A stretch of DNA of 64,000 nt from an uncultured Selenomonadaceae bacterium (GTDB lineage Bacteria > Bacillota > Negativicutes > Selenomonadales > Selenomonadaceae), in the NCBI GenBank assembly GCA_902778455.1, contig CACYXR010000002.1, positions 124,001 through 188,000 of the forward strand, written 5' to 3'. Below the pieces are notes generated by a model. That model saw nothing but the letters and a program-made list of their open reading frames with translations. It did no database searches and had not been told where the DNA came from. The translations under genes and the position numbers were made by a program. Shown here piece after piece: positions 9,201-18,065 of the stretch (its first letter is position 1; the number at the start of each line of letters is the position of its first letter).

Positions 9201-9851
9201 TTGCGTTTGCGGAGAAAACCGTGGATTGATACTGCAATTCACGACTTTGATGATTTTGTTTATTCGAAGGACAGACCAGCAACGGAGGCAGAACGCGGTC
9301 GTTGGAAGGAAATTTTTGGGCGCTCTGCGCCGCTCTATGTGGAGCTTGGCACTGGCAAGGGAGGTTTCATAAGCCAGATTGCGGCACGGGAGCCGGAGAA
9401 TAGCTTTCTCGGAATCGAGGTGCAGCAAGACGTTCTCTATCGGGCGGCACAGCGGGTACATGAGGCGGATTTGAAAAACGTGCGACTGCTTGTTTTCGAT
9501 ATTCATGCACTTGAGGATATTCTCGCACCGGGGGAGGTAGATGGGATCTATATCAATTTCTGCGATCCGTGGCCGAAGGCGCGCCATGCGAAGCGTCGTT
9601 TGACGCACCGTATTTTTTTGGAAAAATATCGTCACGTGTTGCGTCCTGGTGGATTATTGATTTTCAAGACAGACAACCCAGGTCTATTTTCGTTTTCATT
9701 GGAGGAATTTGCGGCAGCTGGATTGAAAGCGGAGGAAGTGTCCTATGATCTCCATGCAGAGAATCATCCGGATAACATTGAAACAGAGTACGAAAAAAAA
9801 TTCAGCGAGTTTGGGGAAAAGATTCATCGTTGTGTTGTAAGATTTCCATAA
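9201..9851 (+). CDS. trmB: tRNA (guanine-N7-)-methyltransferase
   Basis: This 216-residue SAM-dependent enzyme methylates G46 in the variable loop of tRNAs. The SAM loop YVELGTGKGGF is near residue 47 and the family hallmark FCDPWPKARHAKRRL near residue 118. The start is TTG at 9201: no ATG in this frame is usable, and GGAAAGG lies 10 bases before. The gene is monocistronic, with its own promoter and a terminator at 9874. Confidence 0.95.
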   Translation: MRLRRKPWIDTAIHDFDDFVYSKDRPATEAERGRWKEIFGRSAPLYVELGTGKGGFISQIAAREPENSFLGIEVQQDVLYRAAQRVHEADLKNVRLLVFDIHALEDILAPGEVDGIYINFCDPWPKARHAKRRLTHRIFLEKYRHVLRPGGLLIFKTDNPGLFSFSLEEFAAAGLKAEEVSYDLHAENHPDNIETEYEKKFSEFGEKIHRCVVRFP

Positions 9852-9873
9852 GAAATTTCTGGTTACATCGTTT

Positions 9874-9899
9874 GCCGCGGAAAAACTCGCGGCTTTTTT
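9874..9899 (+). terminator. Terminator after trmB
   Basis: GCCGCG (9874-9879) pairs with CGCGGC (9888-9893) and is followed by six T's. Confidence 0.88.
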
Positions 9900-9976
9900 C
9901 TTTGTGCGGCAGGATTTTCGATTTGTATGAAGAATAACTATAAAGAAATCGTTTTGCTCGGGAAGGGGCGGCGCTT

Positions 9977-10990
9977 ATGCAGACGATACGGGAACGTACG
10001 GAGGATTTGGAATATCAGATTTTGTCACCGGACGCAGCAAAGAGCCGCGAGGCGAACCGGCAAAACGAAATAGATCTTTGCCCATTCCGTACCGCATATC
10101 AGAGAGATCGGGACAGGATTCTTCACTCGAAGTCATTTCGTCGTATGAAGCACAAGACGCAAGTCTATATCATGTCGGGAGATCATTATCGAACGCGTAT
10201 GACACACAGTCTGGAAGTTGCCCAGATTTCACGAACGATTGCGCGAGGGCTTCGGCTGAACGAGGATCTTGTTGAGGCAATTGCCCTTGGTCACGATGTC
10301 GGTCATACACCATTCGGGCATTCAGGTGAAGCGGCGATGGCGGAGTTTTGTGGTCATTTTGCACATAATGAGCAGAGTCTTCGCGTTGTCGATTTTTTGG
10401 AGCGTGAAGGCGCGGGATTGAATTTGACGGATGATGTGCGAGATGGTATCGTGCACCATACGGGTAAAGAACGAGCAAAGACCTTGGAAGGGCGTATAGT
10501 TCACCATGCCGACCGTATCGCTTATCTTTGCCACGATTATGATGACAGTTTGCGTGCAGGGCTTTTGAAGCCGAGCGATTTGCCGCCAATGGTGGTGGAT
10601 GCGCTGGGAGATGCACATTCAGCGATGATTACAGGCTTCGTATCAGATATTATTACAACATCGGAAGGAACCCATGATATTTCCTTTTCTTCGTCAATGC
10701 AGGATGTGATGAAGGTTTTTCGCACGTTCATGTTTGATCACATTTATCATTCGGAGGCTTTGGCGCGGGAGCGGGAGCAAGCCGTGTTTGTACTGCGTCA
10801 GCTTTATGCGTATTTTATCCGGCATATCGAGCGATTGCCGAGGGAATTTTTGGATCGTGAGGAGCGCTGGGGACGTCAGCAGACCGTTGTAGACTATGTG
10901 GCGGGGCTGACAGATGGCTACGCGGTACAGCTATTCCATGAAATCTTCGTGCCCCCGGTGGGAATGACAATTAAAGGACATATCGAATAA
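9977..10990 (+). CDS. dgt: Deoxyguanosinetriphosphate triphosphohydrolase-like HD protein
   Basis: This 337-residue metal-dependent phosphohydrolase has the conserved start of the dGTPase family (FRTAYQRDRDRILHSKSFRR near residue 37). Its HD motif ALGHDVGHTPFGHSGE is near residue 97, followed by the later HHADRIAYLCHDYDD. It probably hydrolyses dNTPs to the nucleoside and tripolyphosphate. Placement directly before dnaG and rpoD is common in Clostridia-like Bacillota and links dNTP control to replication. The exact nucleotide preference of short Dgt-like proteins is not predictable from sequence. Confidence 0.92.
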   Translation: MQTIRERTEDLEYQILSPDAAKSREANRQNEIDLCPFRTAYQRDRDRILHSKSFRRMKHKTQVYIMSGDHYRTRMTHSLEVAQISRTIARGLRLNEDLVEAIALGHDVGHTPFGHSGEAAMAEFCGHFAHNEQSLRVVDFLEREGAGLNLTDDVRDGIVHHTGKERAKTLEGRIVHHADRIAYLCHDYDDSLRAGLLKPSDLPPMVVDALGDAHSAMITGFVSDIITTSEGTHDISFSSSMQDVMKVFRTFMFDHIYHSEALAREREQAVFVLRQLYAYFIRHIERLPREFLDREERWGRQQTVVDYVAGLTDGYAVQLFHEIFVPPVGMTIKGHIE

Positions 10991-11082
10991 GGACAAAAAT
11001 TTCTTTTTGTCGGCGAAAGGATTTTTTCAATTTGTATGGAATATAAACAGTCGAAAACTATTTTCCGAGGGTGGCGTTACGT

Positions 11083-12885
11083 ATGAGAAGCGCAGAGATG
11101 GATGCGTTTATTGCGCGCGTACGTGACGCTTCGGATATTTTGAGTGTGGTGGCGTCCTATGTTCCCCTAAAGAAAAAAGGAAGGAATTATTGGGGATGTT
11201 GCCCATTTCATTCGGAAAAAACGCCGTCGTTTTCTGTTGCGCCGGAGAAAGGCTTTTTTTATTGCTTCGGTTGCCATGCGGGCGGTAATGTTTTCAAATT
11301 CATTTCAATGATTGAAAATATCAGTTATTTCGACGCTATCCGGGTACAAGCAGAAAAGCTTGGCATTTCAATGCCAGATAGGGAAAAATCAAAGAAAGAC
11401 ATTGAGAAAGAAAGAAAAATTGTCGACCTTCAGCGAATGATGGAAATGGCGCAGGCCTTTTTTCATAATTGCCTAGTAAAGACAAGATATGGCACGGCAG
11501 GACTTCGATATTTCGCGGGACGCGGTATCGGTGCGGATGTTATCGAGGAATTCGGTTTGGGATTTGCGCCGGACGCGCCGGGGAAGCTTCGAGACGCGTT
11601 CAAAAAACGCGGTGTCAGCGAGCAGCTGCTCATGGAAGCCGGGCTTGTCACAGAGCGGCCAAACGGTTTGTATGACAAATTTAGGAATCGCATAATGATT
11701 CCAATCGCAGACGATCGTGGACGCGTAGTCGGATTTGGTGGGCGTGTTCTGGGAGATGGTCAACCGAAATATCTCAATTCTCCGGAGACTTTGCTTTTCA
11801 ATAAAAGGCGATTGCTATTTGGGTTAGATCGTGCTAAAAAAGCAATTCGCGAAGCGGGCAAAGTGATTCTTGTCGAAGGCTATATGGACGCGATTTCTCT
11901 TGCAGCAGCGGGAATCAAGAATGTGGCTGCTTCCTTGGGAACTGCTTTCACAGCAGAGCAGTGCAGATTGCTGTTGCGTTATGCGGATGAGATTTGTTTC
12001 TGCTATGACAGTGACGAGGCAGGGCAACGGGCGACAATGCGCGCTCTTTCCATTGTACGTGCGACAGGTGCCCGGGCACAGGTATTGATTGTCCCTGATG
12101 GGAAAGATCCGGACGAATTTGTTAGAAAACATGGCGCGGATGCTTTTCGGGAGTTATCGAAAGAGGCACGTTCGATTGGGGATTTTCATTTAGAATATGT
12201 GCAGCGAATAAATGATATAAGAACTTTAGATGGAAAAAACAAAGCGCTGAAGGCGCTTTTGCCCGTACTAAAAGAATCCGGCCCCGTCGAACAGAACGAT
12301 TATATTCAACGACTCCGTAGCACCCTAGGTATTGACGAAGGTATTATCCGCCAAGAGATTGCGATGTATAGTGATGATGGTTTGAAGGCAGAGTATCGCC
12401 TTGGAGCAAAAAGGCATTCGGTTTATATGGCGGATGATGCAGTTCGACAGGCGGGACGTGCGTTGCTTCGCATGGCTTGGCATGATCCAGGCGTTGCGGT
12501 GATGGTCGTGGCGGAGCTCGGCAGCGAGCCGTTCCCGTATCGACTTCATGAAAAGCTTTTTCGATATATGGCTGAATGTGCGGAAACAAATGTTTTCCCG
12601 AGTGATGAAGCCATTGAAGAGACTCTTGGCGCAGAGGCGCAGGAAGAGCTTTGCCATGCATTGACAGAGGATACACCGGAGGAAAAAGGTTCTTATGAAG
12701 TTTTTGTGCGTGTTCTCTTACTCGCGCAATTGAAAAAAGCTTTTGAGGAACATCGTCTTCGGGCAGATGTGATGGAAAGAGAAGGAAATTCAAATTTCTT
12801 GCAGGAATTAACGAAAAGTCAGCGAATAAAACAGAAAATAGATGAGTTGAACCAACAAACTAAACTGAAAGAGACGAATGAATGA
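11083..12885 (+). CDS. dnaG: DNA primase
   Basis: This 600-residue primase synthesises RNA primers at the replication fork. The N-terminal CHC2 zinc ribbon uses C40, H43, C61 and C64 (CPFH and CFGC). The TOPRIM catalytic core carries [10 protein letters not shown] and [11 protein letters not shown]. The C-terminal part is the helicase-binding region. ATG 11083 is preferred to GTG 11071 because GAGGGTGG is spaced for the ATG. The stop lies 58 bases before the preferred rpoD start and inside the longer alternative rpoD frame, giving the classic dnaG-rpoD order. Confidence 0.96.
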   Translation: MRSAEMDAFIARVRDASDILSVVASYVPLKKKGRNYWGCCPFHSEKTPSFSVAPEKGFFYCFGCHAGGNVFKFISMIENISYFDAIRVQAEKLGISMPDREKSKKDIEKERKIVDLQRMMEMAQAFFHNCLVKTRYGTAGLRYFAGRGIGADVIEEFGLGFAPDAPGKLRDAFKKRGVSEQLLMEAGLVTERPNGLYDKFRNRIMIPIADDRGRVVGFGGRVLGDGQPKYLNSPETLLFNKRRLLFGLDRAKKAIREAGKVILVEGYMDAISLAAAGIKNVAASLGTAFTAEQCRLLLRYADEICFCYDSDEAGQRATMRALSIVRATGARAQVLIVPDGKDPDEFVRKHGADAFRELSKEARSIGDFHLEYVQRINDIRTLDGKNKALKALLPVLKESGPVEQNDYIQRLRSTLGIDEGIIRQEIAMYSDDGLKAEYRLGAKRHSVYMADDAVRQAGRALLRMAWHDPGVAVMVVAELGSEPFPYRLHEKLFRYMAECAETNVFPSDEAIEETLGAEAQEELCHALTEDTPEEKGSYEVFVRVLLLAQLKKAFEEHRLRADVMEREGNSNFLQELTKSQRIKQKIDELNQQTKLKETNE

Positions 12886-12943
12886 GCAGAGCATGGAAAA
12901 TGAAACCGGCAGAAAAGAGAGTTTGGAAAGGAGGCGGCAGGTC

Positions 12944-14980
12944 ATGACAGCAAAGAAAACGGTAAAAACTGAGAGAAGCGAGCAAAAGGCAAAGGAACCG
13001 GTGAAAAAAGCGCAAATAAGTGAGCAGAAGAAGCGCAAGACGACCGTTGTGCAGGATGCAGCCGAGAAGACGACAGAAAAGCAGTCAAAGTCAGCGAAGA
13101 CGACTTTGCCGGCCTCGAAGCAGAAGAAATCTGCAAAAACGAAGACTTCAACGACGAAGAAAACGGAGACTTTGAAGAAAAAGGCTGATGATACGCTGAT
13201 AGAAACTAAGAAGCAAGCGGCTACGGCCAAGAAGTCTGCAACGGCGGAGAAGGCTGATAACCGTGGAGAGACTAAAACGAAGTCCGTGGTGAAAAAAGGA
13301 AAAGGAGTGTCAAAGGACAAGAAAACGACGGAAGTAACACATCCGGAGAAGAAGAATACGAAGACGAAGACACAAGAGGAGTCTGAGGCAAAAAAGTCAA
13401 AGAGCCCGTCTAAAGCCCAAGAAACAAGGAAGGCGCAAAAGAAGGAGGATCTGTCCAAGAAAGTTGCAGTTTCCTCAAAAGAAGATAAAAAAGAAACAAA
13501 GATAAGGCAGGAATCAAAGAAAGACGAAAAAGAGAAGAAAGACAAAAAGAAAAACGTCGAAAGTGCTAAAGACGGAAAGAATTCGGACATGTCGGCGAAA
13601 GGAATATTGACGGAAGAAAAGGCAGCTGCCAAGGGGAATAAAAAGAAAAAAGCATCGGAGCAACAAAAAGGAAAAGAGAATCCGGCCAATACGATGCTGC
13701 TTTCAAAAGCAACCGAAAAGGCAGATATTGCTTCCAAAGACTCTCCGAAGGATGAGGAGACATCTAAGAAAAAGAAACGAACTCCTAAGACAACCGGAAA
13801 AGACAAGCTTAAGGATAAGCCGGAGGAGAAGCAGGAAGAGACGCTGCAATCCGATGAGATTGAAGAAACCGATGAGGAAACTGGGAGCGGCGTAGTACGC
13901 TCTGTTTCAGAAGTTGCGCCCGAGTTGATCGCGCGTGGGAAAAAGAGCGGAAATTCGTTGACGTACGGAGAGGTTCTTGAAGCGTTCAACAATCAAGAGC
14001 TTTCAGCGGAAACGATGGAAGAGCTTTATGAGGTTTTGGGTAAGCAGGGAATCGACATTGTCGATGAAACGGCTGACGCTGAAACTGATGGGAGCGAAGG
14101 CGTAATCGAGAAGACCGAAGAAGAAATCGATCTTACGATTCCTGAAGGCATCAGCATTGATGATCCCGTTCGTATGTATCTGAAGGAAATCGGCCGTGTG
14201 CCCCTTCTTACGGCGGAAGAGGAAATTATGCTTGCCAAACGCATGGAAGAGGGAGACGAGGAAGCACAAAAACGTCTCGCGGAAGCGAATCTTCGTCTTG
14301 TGGTCAGTATTGCAAAACGGTACGTGGGACGTGGCATGCTGTTCCTCGACTTGATTCAGGAAGGCAATCTCGGTCTTATCAAGGCAGTCGAGAAATTTGA
14401 TTACAATAAAGGTTATAAGTTCAGTACTTATGCGACTTGGTGGATTCGTCAGGCAATCACTCGTGCTATAGCGGATCAGGCGCGTACAATTCGTATTCCG
14501 GTCCATATGGTTGAGACAATCAACAAACTCATTCGTGTTTCCCGTCAGCTTTTGCAGCAGTTGGGGCGCGATCCTACGCCGGACGAAATCGCGAAAGAAA
14601 TGGAGATTGGTGTTGACCGGGTACGGGAGATTATGAAGATTGCGCAGGAACCGGTTTCTCTCGAAACGCCGATTGGCGAGGAGGAGGATTCTCATCTTGG
14701 CGATTTCATTGAGGATCATGATGCGCCGGCTCCGGCAGATGCGGCTTCTTTCCTGTTGTTGAAGGAACAACTGGAGGAAGTACTCGACACTTTGACACCT
14801 CGCGAGGAAAAGGTGCTTCGTTTGCGTTTTGGGCTCGATGATGGCCGAGCGCGCACACTGGAAGAGGTCGGGCAGAATTTCGGCGTCACCCGAGAGCGAA
14901 TCCGCCAGATTGAGGCGAAGGCGCTCCGTAAGTTACGTCATCCTAGTCGAAGTCATAAGCTCAAAGACTTTCTCGACTGA
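12944..14980 (+). CDS. rpoD: Primary sigma factor RpoD/SigA with long Lys/Glu-rich N-terminal extension
   Basis: This 678-residue protein has a complete housekeeping sigma-70 at its end. Region 1.1 is at about residues 328-375 ([13 protein letters not shown]). Regions 1.2-2.4 run from about residue 405 ([20 protein letters not shown], then [13 protein letters not shown]). Region 3 follows, and region 4 ends in [17 protein letters not shown]. Ahead of region 1.1 are about 320 residues made almost only of K, E, T, S, A and Q, probably disordered. ATG 12944 follows an AAAGGAGG site 9 bases away. An upstream in-frame ATG at 12878, which overlaps dnaG, would add 22 residues but has no good site. 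The sigma identity is certain; the role of the extension is not. Confidence 0.95.
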   Translation: MTAKKTVKTERSEQKAKEPVKKAQISEQKKRKTTVVQDAAEKTTEKQSKSAKTTLPASKQKKSAKTKTSTTKKTETLKKKADDTLIETKKQAATAKKSATAEKADNRGETKTKSVVKKGKGVSKDKKTTEVTHPEKKNTKTKTQEESEAKKSKSPSKAQETRKAQKKEDLSKKVAVSSKEDKKETKIRQESKKDEKEKKDKKKNVESAKDGKNSDMSAKGILTEEKAAAKGNKKKKASEQQKGKENPANTMLLSKATEKADIASKDSPKDEETSKKKKRTPKTTGKDKLKDKPEEKQEETLQSDEIEETDEETGSGVVRSVSEVAPELIARGKKSGNSLTYGEVLEAFNNQELSAETMEELYEVLGKQGIDIVDETADAETDGSEGVIEKTEEEIDLTIPEGISIDDPVRMYLKEIGRVPLLTAEEEIMLAKRMEEGDEEAQKRLAEANLRLVVSIAKRYVGRGMLFLDLIQEGNLGLIKAVEKFDYNKGYKFSTYATWWIRQAITRAIADQARTIRIPVHMVETINKLIRVSRQLLQQLGRDPTPDEIAKEMEIGVDRVREIMKIAQEPVSLETPIGEEEDSHLGDFIEDHDAPAPADAASFLLLKEQLEEVLDTLTPREEKVLRLRFGLDDGRARTLEEVGQNFGVTRERIRQIEAKALRKLRHPSRSHKLKDFLD

Positions 14981-15001
14981 CTTTATGCGAAACTGTATTA
15001 T
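14973..15001 (+). promoter_or_regulatory. Possible promoter for tRNA-Asn (first copy)
   Basis: TCGACT (14973-14978) is 17 bases from TATTAT (14996-15001), 15 bases before the tRNA. Confidence 0.4.
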
Positions 15002-15016
15002 TTTTTGATCCATTAT

Positions 15017-15092
15017 TCCTTGATAGCTCAGTCGGTAGAGCAATCGGCTGTTAACCGATCGGTCGCAGGTTCGAGTCCTGCTCAAGGAGCCA
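15017..15092 (+). tRNA. tRNA-Asn (anticodon GTT), copy 1
   Basis: The acceptor arm TCCTTGA pairs with TCAAGGA. The anticodon arm ATCGGCTGTTAACCGAT gives GTT. The T arm is GCAGGTTCGAGTCCTGC, and CCA is encoded. All 76 bases are identical to the second copy at 35808. Confidence 0.97.
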
Positions 15093-15100
15093 GTAAAAAT

Positions 15101-15129
15101 GAGCCGCTGGGTAACTGGCGGCTCTTGTT
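15101..15129 (+). terminator. Terminator after tRNA-Asn
   Basis: GAGCCGC (15101-15107) pairs with GCGGCTC (15118-15124), with a short, imperfect T tract (TTGTTT) after it. Confidence 0.7.
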
Positions 15130-15178
15130 TATATCTTCGCCTTTGTTTATTTACGGGGACGATAATGGGAGGAGTTTT

Positions 15179-16651
15179 ATGCTTGACAACGGGGATAGAA
15201 AAATAGTTGATGAGGTATTGGAGGATTTTGCGGCTATTGCTGATATTCCGCGTCCATCGTTACATGAGAAAGCAATCAGCGATTATTTGCTTGGTGAATT
15301 TCGCGCATTTGGATGCGACGTCTGCCAGGACGCAGCGAACAATATTATTGCCGATCGTGCAGCGTCGCCGGGCTATGAAAATGCTCCGCGTGTGATTTTG
15401 CAAGCGCATATGGATATGGTCTGCGTGGCGGCGGAAGGCGTGAAATACGACCCGTTACGCGATCCGATTCGGCTTTGCAGGACTGGAGATGCTCTTTCGG
15501 CGGAGGGAACGAGCCTTGGCGCAGATGACGGCGCGGGAATTGCAATGATTCTTTATGTTTTCCGCCATGCGGAAAATGTCGGACCGCTTCGGGCAATCAT
15601 CACTACAGATGAGGAAACGGGTATGTCAGGTGCACAAGCGCTCGACATAAAGGTGTTTTCGGATGCTGATTTCCTGATTAACTGGGACTCGGAAAACTTC
15701 GACGAACTGACGCGAGGATGCGCCGGAAGCGTCGGCGTCGATTTTCGCCGGAATTTGCACTGGTACAATCCAATGATGCCACAGGCTTGGCATATTTCCG
15801 TATCCGGACTCTTGGGAGGCCATTCCGGAGAACGTATCGGAGATGGGCGCGGAAATGCGATCCGTATTCTTGCGCAGACGCTTCATGCATTGAAAAATAC
15901 GGGAGTTTCTTTTTCCGTCGCGTCGATCAATGGTGGAAGCGCGCGAAACGCCATCGCGGCGGAGGCGGAAGCTGTCATCGTCACGCAATCGCGGATGGAA
16001 GAAGTTTCGCGGGCGATTTCTGAGATGGAACAACATGTGCGATCTGTGTTTGTCAATGTCGATCCGGGAATATCCATAAATCTTTCTGATGCGGAAATGC
16101 CTGCGCAAGTCATGGGAGATTCGGACATGGAGGCGTTGACGGATGGACTGTTGCTTTTGCACACGGGCGTTTTCCAGATGTCGCCGACGATGCCGGGACT
16201 GGTCGAGACTTCGGCAAACCTTGGATTGATTCGAACCGAGAGAAATGGAGTTTGGTTTTCGTATTTTGCGCGATCGAGCGTAGACGAAAAGCTCGGGGAG
16301 ATTGCGGAAGCGTGCCGAGTTCTGGGCATGAGGCTTGGATTGGAAGTGAGTGTCGCCACACCGTCTCCCGGCTGGAGGGAACGTCCGCAAAGCGCGCTTT
16401 CGGATATGATGGCAAAGATATTTGAGGAGCAAAACGGGCGTCTGATGAAGGTAGGCGTCATTCACGCGGGCCTCGAATGCGGATGGCATATTAAAAAAGC
16501 ACCACATCTTGACATGGTTTCTATCGGAGTGACAACTCATGATATCCACAGTCCGAAAGAAACCCTCGACTTGAAAACTATTGCCCCTCAAGTGCGGCTC
16601 GTTATGGAAACGCTACATGAAATTGCGCAGGAGAAGTGTGCATTACAATAA
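15179..16651 (+). CDS. pepD: Aminoacyl-histidine dipeptidase (M20 family, PepD)
   Basis: This 490-residue cytoplasmic metallopeptidase cleaves Xaa-His and other dipeptides. The zinc ligands sit in LQAHMDMVC (residue ~78), LGADDGAGIA (~115), TTDEETGMSGA with the catalytic Glu (~145), NWDSEN and the late HAGLECG. A lid domain with GGHSGERI lies in the middle. ATG 15179 has a GGGAGGAG site; the frame runs open back into the tRNA, which is not coding. It is followed by a shared terminator. Confidence 0.94.
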   Translation: MLDNGDRKIVDEVLEDFAAIADIPRPSLHEKAISDYLLGEFRAFGCDVCQDAANNIIADRAASPGYENAPRVILQAHMDMVCVAAEGVKYDPLRDPIRLCRTGDALSAEGTSLGADDGAGIAMILYVFRHAENVGPLRAIITTDEETGMSGAQALDIKVFSDADFLINWDSENFDELTRGCAGSVGVDFRRNLHWYNPMMPQAWHISVSGLLGGHSGERIGDGRGNAIRILAQTLHALKNTGVSFSVASINGGSARNAIAAEAEAVIVTQSRMEEVSRAISEMEQHVRSVFVNVDPGISINLSDAEMPAQVMGDSDMEALTDGLLLLHTGVFQMSPTMPGLVETSANLGLIRTERNGVWFSYFARSSVDEKLGEIAEACRVLGMRLGLEVSVATPSPGWRERPQSALSDMMAKIFEEQNGRLMKVGVIHAGLECGWHIKKAPHLDMVSIGVTTHDIHSPKETLDLKTIAPQVRLVMETLHEIAQEKCALQ

Positions 16652-16707
16652 AAATAGCGGAATGTCGACGATATTTTACGATGACATTCCGCTATTTTTA
16701 TTTTTTT
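16649..16707. terminator. Bidirectional terminator between pepD and the NlpC/P60 gene
   Basis: AAAATAGCGGAATGTC pairs perfectly with GACATTCCGCTATTTT over a 16-base loop, with T's to the right and A's to the left. Confidence 0.9.
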
Positions 16708-17579
16708 ACAATATGTTTTCCTCCGTACCAGCGGGGCTTCCAATAGGAATCGTCAAGGCTGTCTATACGGACGCCTTTACTGGAGGAGACGTGGATGAAC
16801 TGATTTTTTCCTAAATAGACGCCGCAATGCGATGCCCCTTTTTCATAAGTGGAAAAAAAGACAAGGTCGCCGGGTTCAAGATCAGCGCGCTTCTTGATGC
16901 GCTGACCAAGCTTATATTGTTCGTCGGCAGTTCTGGGGATTGCAAAACCATTCTGCTTGAAGATGAACTGGACAAAGCCGGAGCAGTCGAATCCCTTCGG
17001 CGTTGTGCCGCCAAAACAGTAACGGGTCCCGATATATTTTTTCGCTGTTTTGATGACTGCGTCCACTTTTCCTTTTGGAAGAAACGGAGCGCTTTCCGGT
17101 ACTTTTTCAGCTTTTGACTCAGTCGTTTCTTTTTCGGGAGACGGTTTTGCTGAAACAGATTCAGAAGATGACGGTTTAGAAGGGGCCGGTGGCTTTTCCG
17201 CCTGGTCTGTTTTTTGCTCCGCTATTTTTTCCTGCGGAGGATCTGCAGTTGGCGATTGCGGTTTTGCAAGGCCAGAGATACGGGCTTTCAATGAATGCCA
17301 TGTTTCCCGGTCTACCGTACCACTGACAGCAATTCCTTCATCGTATTGGAATGCAGTAACAGCTTGGTATGTAGCATCATCAAAAACATCGGTCAACTCA
17401 ACTTTATAGCCGAGACGTTTTAGGTTTTCCTGAAGAACATGAACGTCGTGACCCTCGGCGCCTTGGCGCAACAACGGAGCAGCACATAAGGTGCCGTTTA
17501 ACAGCAACGTGAACGTGAAAAGGACGGCAAAAAAGCGCAATATAAAGAAAGCACGAAATGATTTTTGTCGTAAGCACAT
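16698..17579 (-). CDS. Secreted NlpC/P60 cell-wall endopeptidase with peptidoglycan-binding domain
   Basis: This 293-residue protein has a signal peptide (basic start, hydrophobic core, cleavage near residue 33 after CAA). A peptidoglycan-binding type 1 domain follows (about residues 35-95, QGAEGHDVHVLQENLKRLGY). A Pro/Ser/Glu/Lys-rich linker to about residue 165 leads into an NlpC/P60 domain. The catalytic Cys is in FDCSGFV, the His in SHCGVYLG, and the third polar residue in FIHVSS. It probably hydrolyses D-Glu-DAP type peptide bonds. A 50-base gap separates it from the upstream repressor gene; co-transcription is possible. Confidence 0.93.
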   Translation of the reverse strand: MCLRQKSFRAFFILRFFAVLFTFTLLLNGTLCAAPLLRQGAEGHDVHVLQENLKRLGYKVELTDVFDDATYQAVTAFQYDEGIAVSGTVDRETWHSLKARISGLAKPQSPTADPPQEKIAEQKTDQAEKPPAPSKPSSSESVSAKPSPEKETTESKAEKVPESAPFLPKGKVDAVIKTAKKYIGTRYCFGGTTPKGFDCSGFVQFIFKQNGFAIPRTADEQYKLGQRIKKRADLEPGDLVFFSTYEKGASHCGVYLGKNQFIHVSSSKGVRIDSLDDSYWKPRWYGGKHIVKK

Positions 17580-17610
17580 ACGGATTCGCCCCTTTCCATC
17601 GCAATAATGC

Positions 17611-17958
17611 TCATCTATGGGAAACGTGATCGAGCCCTTGCCTCATCAGCTTGACAACATGATCGTCGTCGAGGGAATACCAAGCTTCCTTTCCTTCCTT
17701 CCGGAATTTTACTAGGCGCGCGTTGCGCAGTACTCGAAGCTGATGCGATATTGCCGACTGCCCCATATCAAGAGTGTCAGCAATATCGCTGACGCGCATT
17801 TCCTTCGATGTAAGCAGTGCGAGCAATTTGATTCGTGTAGTGTCGCCGAGTATTTTGAAAATGTCGGCCAATTGCTGGCTCGTTTGCTCATTCAGTTCAT
17901 CAAAAGGTTGCGTGTTGTTGGGATGAGCATCAGTAATCGACACTTTTGTGTTACCCAT
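17611..17958 (-). CDS. ArsR/SmtB-family zinc-type repressor (CzrA-like)
   Basis: This 115-residue winged-helix protein has its recognition helix in DMGQSAISHQLRVLR (about residues 64-78). The cysteine pair of arsenic sensors (CVC) is replaced by RVS. The alpha-5 metal site is intact as Asp98-x-His100 with His111-x-x-His114. This is exactly the spacing of the Zn(II)/Co(II) sensors CzrA and SmtB. It is therefore likely a zinc-responsive repressor that leaves DNA when metal binds. No metal exporter is adjacent. An imperfect palindrome just upstream (17982-17999) may be its own operator. Confidence 0.9.
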   Translation of the reverse strand: MGNTKVSITDAHPNNTQPFDELNEQTSQQLADIFKILGDTTRIKLLALLTSKEMRVSDIADTLDMGQSAISHQLRVLRNARLVKFRKEGKEAWYSLDDDHVVKLMRQGLDHVSHR

Positions 17959-17981
17959 GAAATCCTCCTTGGGGAGATTCT

Positions 17982-17999
17982 TATGCTTAATTGCTCATA
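17982..17999 (-). promoter_or_regulatory. Possible ArsR-family operator
   Basis: The palindrome TATG...CATA has 6 of 9 pairs matching. On the minus strand it reads ATATGAGCA followed by TTAAGCATA, loosely like the ATATGAACA/TGTTCATAT form of CzrA-type sites. It lies about 24 bases before the repressor start. Confidence 0.35.
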
Positions 18000-18065
18000 T
18001 ATTCATTCTGATAAAACTATATATTATAGGATGAAAAAAAGCAAATTTTAATGATATTGGGAGAA

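Noticed and set aside
10993..11020. GACAAAAA/TTTTTGTC hairpin after dgt as a terminator
   Set aside because: The stem is A-T rich with no T tract beyond it, and dnaG is expected to be co-transcribed with dgt.
12808..13992. 394-residue open frame on the minus strand, rich in Ser and Phe
   Set aside because: It is the reverse complement of the AAG/GAA-rich sigma-factor extension, which gives few stops on the other strand. There is no ribosome site and its composition is a mirror of the real gene.
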